Positions 16,866-26,515 of a stretch of 51,816 nt of DNA are shown in pieces. The notes below the pieces were generated by a model. The model made no database searches. It was not told the origin of the DNA and saw nothing but the letters and a program-made list of their open reading frames with translations. The DNA comes from Planctomycetota bacterium (GTDB taxonomy: Bacteria; Planctomycetota; Phycisphaerae; WQYP01): positions 1-51,816 of the forward strand of contig JAJYDW010000024.1 of NCBI GenBank assembly GCA_021790385.1, read 5' to 3'. The position numbers were made by a program, and so were the translations under genes. Each line of letters opens with the position of its first letter. Positions within the stretch are counted from its first letter, which is position 1.

Positions 16866-18983
16866 CTATCCGACCTGACGGAATTGGGTTTCATAGAGTT
16901 GCCGGTACTCCGGACACGTCGCCATCAGTTGTTGATGCGTTCCAATGCCAACCATGCGCCCTGCATCCAGGCAGATGATGGTGTTCGCACTGGTAATGGT
17001 GCCCAGACGATGGGCAATCACAAACGTGGTGCGATTGCGCATGAAATCGCGCAGAGAAAGCGTTATCTTCAGTTCGCTTTCGTTATCAATCTGACTCATG
17101 GCTTCATCGAGAATCAATATCGCCGGGTCGCGCAAAATGGCCCGCGCAATCGCCAGCCGTTGGCGCTGACCCCCCGAAAGCCGGACCCCGTCCTGCCCGA
17201 CCATAGTCTGATACCCATCCGGCATAGTGGCCACAAATTCGTCCACAAAGCTGCGCTGCGCCGCATCCATAATCTGTTCCGCGGTAGCATGACGCCGCCC
17301 GTACGCAATATTGTTGTAGATGGTGTCCGCAAAAAGCACGGTATCCTGTGAAACCAATCCGATCTGCCGGCGCAGCGAGCGCAGCGATACCCCCGCGGTG
17401 TCCACTCCATCAATAAGCACTTGGCCCCGACTGGCAACATACAGCCGCGGCAACAGCGACAGCAGCGTGGTCTTCCCTGATCCATTGCCACCCACCACAG
17501 CCGTGGTCTGGCCATGAAGCACCCGAAAGCTGATATGGTCCAGGACGGTTTTGTCATGGCCGGGATATTCAAAGCCCACATCGCGAAATTCAATCGACTC
17601 ATGATGCCGCGGCAGCGCTGGCAACTGACGACTATGGTTGACCTCCGGCTCCAGATCAAAAATTTCAAAAATCCGCGTCGCCGCAGCATTGGCCTGCTGC
17701 AGCTTGGTATTCACATCTGAAAGTTTCCGCAGCGGCTCAAAGATCGCCGCAAAACACGCCAGCAGCAGAAAGAAACTCTCTTTGCTGATTGTATCCTGCA
17801 GTACCAGCTTGGCCAGAATCAGAATGGGTATGCTCGCCAGCACCACCGCCATGGCTTCAATGGTCGGCCGCGAAAGAGCAGCATAATGCGAAAGCTTGCG
17901 CTGCTGCTGATACAGCGCCCGATTGGCCTGGGCAAACCGCCGGCGCTCGTAACCTTCCGCAGAATAGGCTTTCACCACCCGTTGCCCCGAAAGTGATTCT
18001 TGCAAGATCGATAACATGCCCGACCATCGTTCCAGACCGCGCTGGCTCGCACGCCGCATCCGCTTGCTGAACTGCCGGATAATCAGCCCGATTACCGGCA
18101 CCACCAAGACCATCGCCACACACAACTCCCAATTCACCCACAAGGCTACTGCCGCCACAAATGCCGCCTTGACCGGTTCCAGCACCAGTTTTCCCATCAG
18201 CGATGCCACGCCATCCGTCAGGTTGTTGGTATCTTGCGTAAGCCGACTCATGACATCGCTGGTTCCTTTCTGAGAAAAGTAAGATGCCGGGAATTGCAAA
18301 ACCCGGTTATAAACCCGTCGTCGCAGGTCAATGACCATCCGCGCCGCCACTGTCATCGCCAGATACTGCTGCAAATACCGAAACGCTCCACCCACAATAC
18401 ACAACACAATAAAAAATATGACCACCCAGCACAAACTGGTAAACGGATCCACCGGCAACAAGTTGATCAGCCGCACCGCCCGCCCGATCCACCACGCCTG
18501 CCGGGCCAGAACCACCGTTACCGATTGCGGAGTAACTTGCGATGCGGATTGAATATGAAGGATCGCTTTTTGCCCGGCCGGTCCTGTTGCCAGAATCGCC
18601 GTCATCCCTTTCCATGCCGAACTCCGCTGCACCGTGGCCCCCGCCGCCCCCACCAGTTTCACGCGAACAATGCGGTCGCCGGCGGCCAGTCCGGCCAGGC
18701 TTCTGGCCACACCCTTGTTCGTGCGCGTAACGATTAATGCAATTTGGTCCTTGCGCGCCGACGCATCCAAACTTAAAAACCGGATATGCAATCGTCGCTG
18801 CGCCGCCCAATGGTCTACCCAGCCATGAATACCCTCGGCACTGATAAATATTTTCATCACCGGCAACATCGTGGCCACGCCCGAAGCGTAGGAAATACCT
18901 ACGCCCAGCGCACACACCAGGCCAATAATTACCCGCCAGCGGTAGGGCCAAACGCCCCTCATCACGCGTATCAGGGCTTCCAT
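16866..18983 (-). CDS. MsbA-like ABC exporter with an inserted periplasmic domain
   Basis: A 705-residue half-transporter: an exporter-type membrane domain followed by an ATPase. Walker A is GGNGSGKTTLL, the signature LSGGQRQRLAIARA, Walker B ILILDEAMSQID, and the switch histidine lies in VIAHRL. It resembles MsbA/lipid flippases. Unusual is about 130 residues between the first two membrane helices (about 45-180). Within it VARSLAGLAAGDRIVRVK, followed by beta-rich sequence, resembles a PDZ domain. The substrate is unknown; lipid or lipopolysaccharide precursor is a family guess. The ribosome site is GAGG four bases before ATG. DUF58 and the micro-gene follow on the same strand. Confidence 0.9.
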   Translation of the reverse strand: MEALIRVMRGVWPYRWRVIIGLVCALGVGISYASGVATMLPVMKIFISAEGIHGWVDHWAAQRRLHIRFLSLDASARKDQIALIVTRTNKGVARSLAGLAAGDRIVRVKLVGAAGATVQRSSAWKGMTAILATGPAGQKAILHIQSASQVTPQSVTVVLARQAWWIGRAVRLINLLPVDPFTSLCWVVIFFIVLCIVGGAFRYLQQYLAMTVAARMVIDLRRRVYNRVLQFPASYFSQKGTSDVMSRLTQDTNNLTDGVASLMGKLVLEPVKAAFVAAVALWVNWELCVAMVLVVPVIGLIIRQFSKRMRRASQRGLERWSGMLSILQESLSGQRVVKAYSAEGYERRRFAQANRALYQQQRKLSHYAALSRPTIEAMAVVLASIPILILAKLVLQDTISKESFFLLLACFAAIFEPLRKLSDVNTKLQQANAAATRIFEIFDLEPEVNHSRQLPALPRHHESIEFRDVGFEYPGHDKTVLDHISFRVLHGQTTAVVGGNGSGKTTLLSLLPRLYVASRGQVLIDGVDTAGVSLRSLRRQIGLVSQDTVLFADTIYNNIAYGRRHATAEQIMDAAQRSFVDEFVATMPDGYQTMVGQDGVRLSGGQRQRLAIARAILRDPAILILDEAMSQIDNESELKITLSLRDFMRNRTTFVIAHRLGTITSANTIICLDAGRMVGIGTHQQLMATCPEYRQLYETQFRQVG

Positions 18984-19057
18984 AAAACCTCATCCATTCA
19001 TCACCTTCAAGTAATACGCTTATTTTACCCCTTGCTCCCGTGCCTCAACCCGACCGT

Positions 19058-19807
19058 TTATGGATAATCTTGCCTCGTAGGCCGCAAAACTATTTCATTG
19101 ATATGCACATGCCCAGGCTGTGACACAATAAACGTAATCACCTTTGCCACATCCGCGGGATTGAGCGGCTGGCCCCACCTTTTGACCCACGCCCCGAAGC
19201 TTTCCGCATCATACCCCGCCGCCGCCTGAAATTCGCTGGCAACAATTCCGGGCTTAATAATGCTTACCCGCACCCCTTTTCCACAAACCTCGCGCCGCAT
19301 CGCCTCTGCCGCACCCGCAATCGCCCATTTGCTCGAACCGTAAAAGCCGCTGAATGGAGAAATATGATGCCCGGAAACCGAACCCAGCACCACGATATCG
19401 CCCCGCCCCTGTTGGCACAGTATCTCTCCCGCCCGCCGCATCAGATACGCAGCGCCCAATACATTCAGCCGGTACATGGATTCCCATTGCTGCTGATCAC
19501 TGGATAAGATTCCTCCAGCCAGACCGCGCCCCGCATTCACAACTACAATATCCAGGCGACCCGCCCAGTCTTGTGTTTCTTTCACAAGTTGATCAATCTG
19601 TCCCGTGTCCCCAGCATCCGCCTCTACCGCCAGGGCGCTGCCGCCACCAGCGACAATTTTTTTCACCAACGCTTCCAGCCGCTCTTTTCGTCGAGCGGAT
19701 ACCACCACCTTGGCCCCCGCCGCCGCCAAGTCTTCCGCAACCGCCCATCCGATACCCGCACTCGCCCCGGTAATAATGGCGGTTTTGCCGATTAATGGAT
19801 TATTCAT
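19058..19807 (-). CDS. Short-chain dehydrogenase/reductase
   Basis: A classical SDR of 249 residues: nucleotide-binding TGASAGIG near residue 14, VSARRKERLEAL after beta-2 suggesting NADP(H), the NAG motif VVNAGRG, catalytic Ser in SVSG and the YxxxK pair in YGSSK. It resembles YdfG/DltE-like 3-hydroxy acid dehydrogenases by overall length and C-terminal VAKVITFIVSQP. The start is ATG at 19807; an upstream TTG at 19837 is possible but has no better ribosome site. It ends 74 bases before the ABC exporter start. The substrate cannot be named. Confidence 0.9.
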   Translation of the reverse strand: MNNPLIGKTAIITGASAGIGWAVAEDLAAAGAKVVVSARRKERLEALVKKIVAGGGSALAVEADAGDTGQIDQLVKETQDWAGRLDIVVVNAGRGLAGGILSSDQQQWESMYRLNVLGAAYLMRRAGEILCQQGRGDIVVLGSVSGHHISPFSGFYGSSKWAIAGAAEAMRREVCGKGVRVSIIKPGIVASEFQAAAGYDAESFGAWVKRWGQPLNPADVAKVITFIVSQPGHVHINEIVLRPTRQDYP

Positions 19808-20411
19808 GTTTACACACCCTGTTTGGTCTATACTCAAAAGCCGTCGACATTAATTTCCGTTGTCTACCGCCATGGCCCGGTTCCCGCCGCACCGGCAAAC
19901 CATTCAGTGCATCAAGGTATCCACATAATGAGCCACCGGCAACTCTACCCATGCCAAGCGGGAGTGTCTCAATCACAATGTCATCATTTTGCGGTACCAG
20001 CTTCAGTCTACATAACCAGGCCGCGCCGAGCGCCGCGTGGCTTGGACCCGTTGTCGCCATTCCAACCCGCGACTGTTGAGAATCCGCATCTGCGTCAGGA
20101 CCGGTAACGCGGCACGCTCTGGAAAGCCGCGACTAAATAGTCGGCATGGGCTTACCGCTGCGTGTGCCCGCCCGCCCAACGTATGAATGATTACATTAGT
20201 GCCACCCTCCATACATTGACAGCTACCATTGTTAGCCTATGATGAGAAAGGTAGTCGGCCGGGTCCATTGCCCGCCGCGAAAGTTGGAAATATTTTGTTG
20301 GTCACGACACAAAATAAAACCATAAAATTTTCCTTGGTATGTCGAACCCGCCTCGATTATCTGGCGTATGTATAGCTGTTGGTTCGCAGTTGTTTAATAA
20401 TGGAGAAATCT
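19808..20411. other. Long upstream region of the SDR and arsR genes
   Basis: Six hundred bases without a gene I can support. A minus-strand open frame at 19800-20060 (86 residues) has only a weak ribosome site and no family look; it stays uncertain. The right part holds the arsR promoter (20216-20243) and a leader of about 160 bases that turns AT-rich near 20290-20340. No tRNA or riboswitch fold was recognised. Confidence 0.4.
20216..20243 (+). promoter_or_regulatory. Sigma70-type promoter of the arsR-like gene
   Basis: TTGACA (20216-20221), a 16-base spacer, and TATGAT (20238-20243): a perfect -35 and a -10 with five of six consensus bases. Transcription would start near 20250, leaving a leader of about 160 bases before the regulator start at 20412. 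Confidence 0.6.
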
Positions 20412-20723
20412 ATGGCATCCAAATCTGAAGAATCATTAACGTCTTTATGTTCGCTGTTTCGCTTGCTCTCGGATAAAACCCGTCTGCAAATTGTCATGTA
20501 CTTGGCGGAAGGGGATCGGTCTGTCAACAACCTCTGCCGCGATCTTAAGCTCGCACAGCCGACTGTAAGCCACCATCTAGGCTTGCTCCGGATGAATCGG
20601 GTCATCGTCAATAAGCGTAGCGGCAAGCAGGTCATTTATTCTCTTGGATCCTGGGCCAAAGGTGGTAAAAAGAGCCTGAAGTTTGATATTTCGCCTTTTG
20701 AAGTTACCTTGACCCAGGGCTAA
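20412..20723 (+). CDS. ArsR-family winged-helix regulator
   Basis: A 103-residue regulator. The winged helix reads RLLSDKTRLQIVMYLAEGD, NLCRDLKLAQPTVSHHLGLL and the wing VIVNKRSGKQVIYSL. The metal-sensing motif ELCVCDL is only partly kept as NLCRDL with a single cysteine, so metal sensing is doubtful. The start MASKSEES has GGAG six bases upstream, better than two earlier ATG codons in frame. No metal transporter lies beside it; the downstream gene is a methyltransferase on the same strand, 24 bases away, so the two may form an operon. Confidence 0.85.
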   Translation: MASKSEESLTSLCSLFRLLSDKTRLQIVMYLAEGDRSVNNLCRDLKLAQPTVSHHLGLLRMNRVIVNKRSGKQVIYSLGSWAKGGKKSLKFDISPFEVTLTQG

Positions 20724-20747
20724 ACTCCCCGGATCCGCGGTTAAGGC

Positions 20748-22106
20748 ATGAATAGACACAGGATTGGCGCAGAGTATTTGCCGGATAATGCCGGCTGTAC
20801 TGTGTCAACTGTGCAATATCTCACAACACCTCCTGGCCGCGAACTGCTGGAGACGGTGGAACATTTTTCCGCCGCCGCTCCAATGAACGTCGCCTGCATA
20901 GCCAGGTTGCGTCGTCGTTGGCCGGCCCAGTACATCCACGCCGCCGCCATCGTCTGTGAATGTCATCGCCGAGCCGCGGCTGAGGCGGGAAAATTCCCCC
21001 CTTCACCCGCAAATCCGCAACGTTTCTGGGCCGTGCCGGAAGCCCTCCAGCAGGCCACCTCACGGGCTGTTGCTGCGCACAAGGCCACGCGATTCGCCGC
21101 GGCCATGCCTGGCCAACTTATCCTGGATGCCTGCTGCGGCATCGGCGGTGATTCCTTGGGCCTGGCCGATGCCGGTCCGGTAGTTGCCGTCGAAGCCGAT
21201 TCTTTGCGCGCGTGGTTGGCCCGCCGTAATGCCTTAGCGACTCCAACCCGCCATGCGATCAATGTTATTCAAGCCGACATCCGGCACGCGCCGCTTCAAC
21301 TTTCATCCATCGCTGGCTTTCATATCGACCCGGCCCGTCGCAGCCATGGCCGCCGATCTTTTCGTTATGAAGACATGTTTCCAGGACCATCTACTATCGA
21401 AATGCTCATCTGGCACATCCCCAATGGGGCCATCAAATTAAGTCCCGCTACCGACTTTTCCCACCTTCCGCCGGGGCATCTGGAGTTGATCGGCGAAAAT
21501 CGTGTAACCGTTCAGGCGGTCTTGTGGACTGGTAAAATCGCCGCCACTCTTGGCCCCGCCGCGCGCACCGCCACACTTCTTACCAACAACTCTCCCCCCT
21601 GGTCCATCACCGGCCAGCCCGAAACTATCACCCGGCTCAGCCCACCGGCCGACTGGATATATGAAGTGGACGGCGCCGTCATCCGCGGCGGCCTTGGCCC
21701 CGAATTAATGCGACACATCGGCTGTACCGCAGTAACCATCGATGGTGGCTACATTACCAGCGCCGAACTGCTGATTCATCCGGCGCTCACCGCATTTCGC
21801 GTTCGCCACGTGATGCCCTATTTAGAACGCAGCCTTCGCCGTTGGTTAGCCGAAAATAAAATTCACACCCCAGCAACTTCCGCCTGCCTGGAAATAAAAA
21901 CCCGTGGCGGCCTGGGCCTCGATACCGATGCCCTGCAGCGCCGCTTTAAAAACTTTGGTCCGTGGACCATTCTCATCTACCGGGCCGCCAACGGTATCGC
22001 CGTGGCCATTACTGAAAGATATGTCGCCACCAGTTCGCTGCAGGTGCCCCACTCAACGCTGCTGGCCCATCCGCCCGGCTATGAAGCATTGACCGATTCA
22101 CCATGA
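20748..22106 (+). CDS. Class I SAM-dependent methyltransferase with THUMP-like C-terminus
   Basis: A 452-residue protein with the SAM-binding motif I LDACCGIGGDSLGLADAG (about 126-143), followed by VVAVEADSLRAWLARRNA and a motif with HIDPARR in place of the usual NPPY. The C-terminal part (VTIDGGYITSAELLIHPALTAFRVRHVMPY and KTRGGLGLDT, quoted only in pieces) resembles the THUMP-like domain found after such methyltransferases in many bacteria. The substrate is unknown, perhaps RNA. The ribosome site is weak (AAGG very close). The last 28 bases overlap tsaB, which is encoded on the other strand. Confidence 0.75.
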   Translation: MNRHRIGAEYLPDNAGCTVSTVQYLTTPPGRELLETVEHFSAAAPMNVACIARLRRRWPAQYIHAAAIVCECHRRAAAEAGKFPPSPANPQRFWAVPEALQQATSRAVAAHKATRFAAAMPGQLILDACCGIGGDSLGLADAGPVVAVEADSLRAWLARRNALATPTRHAINVIQADIRHAPLQLSSIAGFHIDPARRSHGRRSFRYEDMFPGPSTIEMLIWHIPNGAIKLSPATDFSHLPPGHLELIGENRVTVQAVLWTGKIAATLGPAARTATLLTNNSPPWSITGQPETITRLSPPADWIYEVDGAVIRGGLGPELMRHIGCTAVTIDGGYITSAELLIHPALTAFRVRHVMPYLERSLRRWLAENKIHTPATSACLEIKTRGGLGLDTDALQRRFKNFGPWTILIYRAANGIAVAITERYVATSSLQVPHSTLLAHPPGYEALTDSP

Positions 22107-22849
22107 CGCCGGTTCCACAACTCCTGCGCCTCCGGCAAACGGATATACAATGGAACCAGTGATTTGATATCGGCAAATATACCGCGCTTAGCCATTGCCC
22201 AACCCAACTCATACACCGCCGCAGCCCGCGCAATCCAGGTTTCTCGACCAAGCTCAATGAGGTCATTGTCGGAATCCACCCCGGCCCGCAATGCCCCCCG
22301 ATGATAATCCACGCCTTCTCCAAGCACATGCAGCGGCCGCGGTGATTGCCGCACAAATTCTTCCGGCGAGGTAAGTATTGGACCGGCTGCACATTGCCAA
22401 ACCTTCACACCGTTGGCCGCACTTTCGGCCCAATGGTAGCGCGCGACAAATATCTGCCCGCGTTTGGCATCCAAAATCACCCCCAGATGAAGCGCCTCGG
22501 CCGGTGCATTCTGCGCCAGCACATCCAGTGTCGGCACCGCCACCACCATACACCCGATCGCCTGGGACAGGCTGCGCGCCACCATCACCGCAATCCGCAG
22601 CCCGGTAAAAGAACCCGGCCCGATCGAAAGATATACCTGCTCAATTTGCCGCGGCTGCCACCCCTGGGCCAGTGTCAAATCACGGATGGTGGGCATCAGT
22701 TCGTTGGCATGGTTCATTCCCGCAGTAAATTGTTTCTCTGCTAATACTTGAGATCCCAATCCCACCGCCACCGAACCAATGCGTCCACTGGTTTCAATGG
22801 CCACTATGCGTACCGCCTTAGAATCAACTCTGGATAGATGATCTGTCAA
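22079..22849 (-). CDS. tsaB: tRNA threonylcarbamoyladenosine biosynthesis protein TsaB
   Basis: TsaB (256 residues) is the scaffold partner of TsaD in making the t6A modification of ANN-decoding tRNAs. It starts with the ASKHA fold: RIVAIETSGRIGSVAVGL, then HANELMPTIRDL and the signature SIGPGSFTGLRIAVMVARSLS. The start is a TTG at 22849 with AAGGGA a few bases before it; about 12 residues precede the first beta strand. Convergent with the methyltransferase gene, overlapping it by 28 bases. tsaD and tsaE are not in this window. Confidence 0.92.
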   Translation of the reverse strand: MTDHLSRVDSKAVRIVAIETSGRIGSVAVGLGSQVLAEKQFTAGMNHANELMPTIRDLTLAQGWQPRQIEQVYLSIGPGSFTGLRIAVMVARSLSQAIGCMVVAVPTLDVLAQNAPAEALHLGVILDAKRGQIFVARYHWAESAANGVKVWQCAAGPILTSPEEFVRQSPRPLHVLGEGVDYHRGALRAGVDSDNDLIELGRETWIARAAAVYELGWAMAKRGIFADIKSLVPLYIRLPEAQELWNRRHGESVNAS

Positions 22850-22945
22850 CGTAGTCCCTTCATACGCCTGTTGCTATTTCAGCGCCGCACACTTGTCATG
22901 ATTCACTCGCCGGTTTACCGTGAATAGCTGCTTGCGGAGATCTTC

Positions 22946-25900
22946 ATGGCGGTGCGTTTTATTATTGGCCTGGCTGGAACCGGAAAAACCCGCCATTGCA
23001 CCGACGCACTGGCCCAAGCCTCGCAGACAGATCCACTCGGTCCGCCACTCTACTGGCTGGTGCCCCAGCAAGCCACCTTCATGTCTGAACAGCGACTGCT
23101 GGCCTGTCCGGGCCTGGCCGGAACGTTTCGTGTACAAGTCCTGGGTTTCAACCGCTTTTGCCGCAACATTGCCCCTCAACTCGGCCTTGAATCCACTCCA
23201 GACCTTTCCAACATCACACGTATGTTGCTGCTGGCTCAGACCGTGGAACAATGCCGCGATAAGCTGGTGCTTTTCCAGAACCTGACTCAACAACCAGGTT
23301 TCCTCCGCAGCTTGAACGCCATTTTACGCGAATTGCAGCAGGCCGGCCATGATCACGTTTCACTTAGCGAGGTACGCCGGACCTTGACACTGCGCAACCA
23401 GGCTGATGACATTCTCAACCGCAAACTCTCCGATTTTATCACCCTGCTGACCGCCTGGCAGCAGCACCTGGGGGCCAGCCGGTGCGATCCCGATCTTCTC
23501 CCGCAACTAGTTGCCGATCGTCTTTCAACATCGGCCGCCATAGCAGCATCTTCCGTGTGGCTGGACAGCTTCAGCACGCTAAGCATGGTGGAAATAAATT
23601 TAATCACAGCCTTGGCCAAATGTTGCCATAACGTGGACATAACCCTGCTGGCCAATCCTGAAAGCCCCGTTTTTCACTCGCCTGATGCGCCGCTCGAGCC
23701 GCTGTCCACCTTTCATCGTCCGCAAGTGATGTACCGTCGCCTGCTGACATCTTTTGCCAAAGCTCAGGTCGCCATCGCTCCGCCGGTGTTGCTCACGCAT
23801 TCGCATCGGTTCGCCGCTGCGCCAGAATTACTTTCGATTTCTCGCACACTTTTCCTGCCTCCACCGCAAAATCCACCCGCTGAGGCCGCACCCGTCGATT
23901 CTCCGCAAGCCCCTGCCACCGCCACCGCTTCCGGCCATACGCACGATATTGCTGATTTTACACCCGGCAATGCCGCGGCCACCATCTGGGAATGTGATAC
24001 CCCGGAATCAGAATTCCAGGCTGCTGCCGAATTTATCCGCCAGCAAATCACCAGCCACAAGCTCCGCTACCGCGACATCGGCATCGTCGTTGCCGATATT
24101 GAAAGCTATCAGGCCCCCATCCGCCGCATTTTTGCCGCCCACCATATTCCCATTTTCATTGATCGCCGCCGCCCCATCACCGACCACCCGCTGGTGGAAC
24201 TGCTGCGCGGCGCTGTCAACCTGGTTCAGGACAACTTCCGCCAGGCGGATTGGTTGGCTCTACTGAAAACCGGCCTGGCCGCACTCCCCGACGAAGATAC
24301 CTTTATCCTCGAAAACTACCTGCGCACCCGTGGTATAGACCGTGATGATTTTTCCCGCCCATGGCTTTGGTCTGCAACAGAATCCGATGAAAATGCCCCT
24401 GTTGTACCGCCCAGCATCGCAGATCTGGCCGCCCTGAACCAGGCCAATACCATTCGCCATCAGGTGCATCAAAATCTCTCTGCATGGTTTGTCGCCGCCC
24501 ACGACCAGACCAGTTACACCCAAAAAGTCCATGCCTTGCGAAGCCTGCTCGATACACTCCAGGTCCGCATGACGTTGCAGACCTGGATAGATAGCGCCAG
24601 TGCCGCCGGCCAACCAGAACTCGCCCTTATTCATCAACAGGCCTGGCAGGAAGTGCTCAATCTCCTGGAAGCCATGGAAAAACAGCCCGCCGCCGGTGCC
24701 AGCACTCTCGCTGATTTTTCAGCCTTGTTCAATACCGGCCTGGAAACACTCACCCTTGGCCTGATTCCACCAGCCCTGGATCAGGTGCTGGTCAGTTCCG
24801 CTGATCGTTCCCGCCATCCGGAACTGCATACGGTGATTATCTTGGGGTCCGTCGAAACACGTTTTCCACAGGTAATTCCCGAAGACCCTATGCTGGATGA
24901 CCGTCAGCGTGAACTTTTCAATGCCGCCGGCCAGGCCCCCATCGGCAGCGGCAGCCGTCAGAACCTTCTCGAAGCTCCATTTTTTGATTATGTAGCCTTC
25001 ACCCGCGCCGCACAAAGGCTTATTCTCTCTTATCCGGCGGTCAATACCAGCGGCGATACGGTCATCGCTTCCCGCTACGTGCAGGCCCTGCAGCACACGT
25101 TACCCGTTGTGCCCATCAACGCCAGCAACAATCATCTTTATCGCTGGTCCTGCTTTGATGATCTGCTTGCAGGCATGATGCGCTGGATCAGTTCACATAC
25201 GGCCCACTATGCGACTTCTGCATCGGCACCCTCCATGACCTCCCTGCAGATGCAGGCCTTGTATAATTGGTTGACTTCTCTGGCAGACCCCGCCATCCGC
25301 GCCGCTGCCCGTCAGGTCTTTACCGCATTACACCCAGGAAGTTCTGCACAACTGTCCGCAACACTCGCCAGTAGCTTGCACCCTGGCGCATTGCATATCA
25401 GTGCCAGCCAGCTTGAATGCTTTTGCCGCTGCCCCCAGCAATACTTTTTTACACACATCCTGCGACTTCAGCCGCGCCGCACCCCCGACATGGATGCCTT
25501 GGCCATGGGGTTGGTCTACCATCAGACACTGCAGGAGGTCTTTGCGAGTATCATCCACGGAGAATTGCCATGGCCGCAGTGTTCCCGTGATGCACTTATG
25601 GCCTTGCTGGAAAAACAGATGGAGGCCGCCTTCTGCACCTTTGAAACCAAAATGTTCGCCCGATCTCCGCAAAGCCAGGCCTTGCGACGACCAGTTCGCC
25701 GAAACCTGCAGGCTTTGCTTACCAGAGAACATCTCGCCGCCCAAACCACCCAGCTTCGCCCCCATCTGGTGGAAGCTGCTTTTGGTCTGGAATCCGCAGT
25801 CCTCTCGCCGCTGCGCCTGGCCAGCCCCGGAGCAGACGCCATTGTCATTTCCGGCAAAATCGATCGCCTTGACGTTTCCAAAGATGGCCACGCCATTGTG

Positions 25901-26515
25901 CTGGATTACAAATCCGGCCCACACGCTTTTAAACTCCACCGGGCCACGGCTGGCATCGATATCCAGTTGCTGGTATATCTTCTGGTACTCAAGGAACCGG
26001 AAAATTCCTTCAACGGAAAACCGTACCGAGGTTTTGGGGCCTTTTATCAACCACTTAAATTTGCTCCCAAGAATACCGAGCCGCTTGCACCGGAAGATCC
26101 TGTTCTGTACGCCAGCCTCAAACCCAGTGGTTTTTTTCTGCTCGATGATTTCCCTCTTTTAGAACCCATGCCCCGCCCTGGCGATCCTGCCAAGTGGTTC
26201 AAACTCAGGGCCAACAAGGATGGAAGTCCCCATAAAACCATCAACGACTCGTTAAGCCTGCAAGATATGCAAAACCGCCTGGCCGAAGCGAAATATCTGA
26301 TTCTTACCGTGGCTGATCTTATCGCCCAGGGCTATATCCAGCCCCACCCATTTAGAGATGGCAACACCAGCGCGTGCACCTGGTGCGATTTCCTGTCTGC
26401 CTGTCCCTTTGATCGTCTAACCGGCCGTTACCACAACATCCGCCAGCAGCCCGGACCACCCGGCCTGCTGGTTCCACCGAACCACCTGCAGGTCAGCACG
26501 GAGGACCAATCATGA
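22946..26515 (+). CDS. addB: ATP-dependent helicase/nuclease subunit B
   Basis: AddB (1,189 residues) pairs with AddA to resect double-strand breaks and load recombinase. The N-terminal Walker A is GLAGTGKT (8-15), which matters since this half often degenerates to Chi recognition. The C-terminal nuclease shows GKIDRLDVSKDGHAIVLDYKSG (quoted in part: AIVLDYKSG), and the iron-sulfur cluster ligands are one Cys in CRCPQQYFF and three in CTWCDFLSACPFD, the C-x2-C-x5-C pattern. GGAG lies six bases before ATG. Its stop overlaps the addA start as ATGA. Confidence 0.93.
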   Translation: MAVRFIIGLAGTGKTRHCTDALAQASQTDPLGPPLYWLVPQQATFMSEQRLLACPGLAGTFRVQVLGFNRFCRNIAPQLGLESTPDLSNITRMLLLAQTVEQCRDKLVLFQNLTQQPGFLRSLNAILRELQQAGHDHVSLSEVRRTLTLRNQADDILNRKLSDFITLLTAWQQHLGASRCDPDLLPQLVADRLSTSAAIAASSVWLDSFSTLSMVEINLITALAKCCHNVDITLLANPESPVFHSPDAPLEPLSTFHRPQVMYRRLLTSFAKAQVAIAPPVLLTHSHRFAAAPELLSISRTLFLPPPQNPPAEAAPVDSPQAPATATASGHTHDIADFTPGNAAATIWECDTPESEFQAAAEFIRQQITSHKLRYRDIGIVVADIESYQAPIRRIFAAHHIPIFIDRRRPITDHPLVELLRGAVNLVQDNFRQADWLALLKTGLAALPDEDTFILENYLRTRGIDRDDFSRPWLWSATESDENAPVVPPSIADLAALNQANTIRHQVHQNLSAWFVAAHDQTSYTQKVHALRSLLDTLQVRMTLQTWIDSASAAGQPELALIHQQAWQEVLNLLEAMEKQPAAGASTLADFSALFNTGLETLTLGLIPPALDQVLVSSADRSRHPELHTVIILGSVETRFPQVIPEDPMLDDRQRELFNAAGQAPIGSGSRQNLLEAPFFDYVAFTRAAQRLILSYPAVNTSGDTVIASRYVQALQHTLPVVPINASNNHLYRWSCFDDLLAGMMRWISSHTAHYATSASAPSMTSLQMQALYNWLTSLADPAIRAAARQVFTALHPGSSAQLSATLASSLHPGALHISASQLECFCRCPQQYFFTHILRLQPRRTPDMDALAMGLVYHQTLQEVFASIIHGELPWPQCSRDALMALLEKQMEAAFCTFETKMFARSPQSQALRRPVRRNLQALLTREHLAAQTTQLRPHLVEAAFGLESAVLSPLRLASPGADAIVISGKIDRLDVSKDGHAIVLDYKSGPHAFKLHRATAGIDIQLLVYLLVLKEPENSFNGKPYRGFGAFYQPLKFAPKNTEPLAPEDPVLYASLKPSGFFLLDDFPLLEPMPRPGDPAKWFKLRANKDGSPHKTINDSLSLQDMQNRLAEAKYLILTVADLIAQGYIQPHPFRDGNTSACTWCDFLSACPFDRLTGRYHNIRQQPGPPGLLVPPNHLQVSTEDQS

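Noticed and set aside
19800..20060. Minus-strand 86-codon frame upstream of the SDR gene
   Set aside because: Weak ribosome site and no similarity noticed; kept only as uncertain intergenic sequence.
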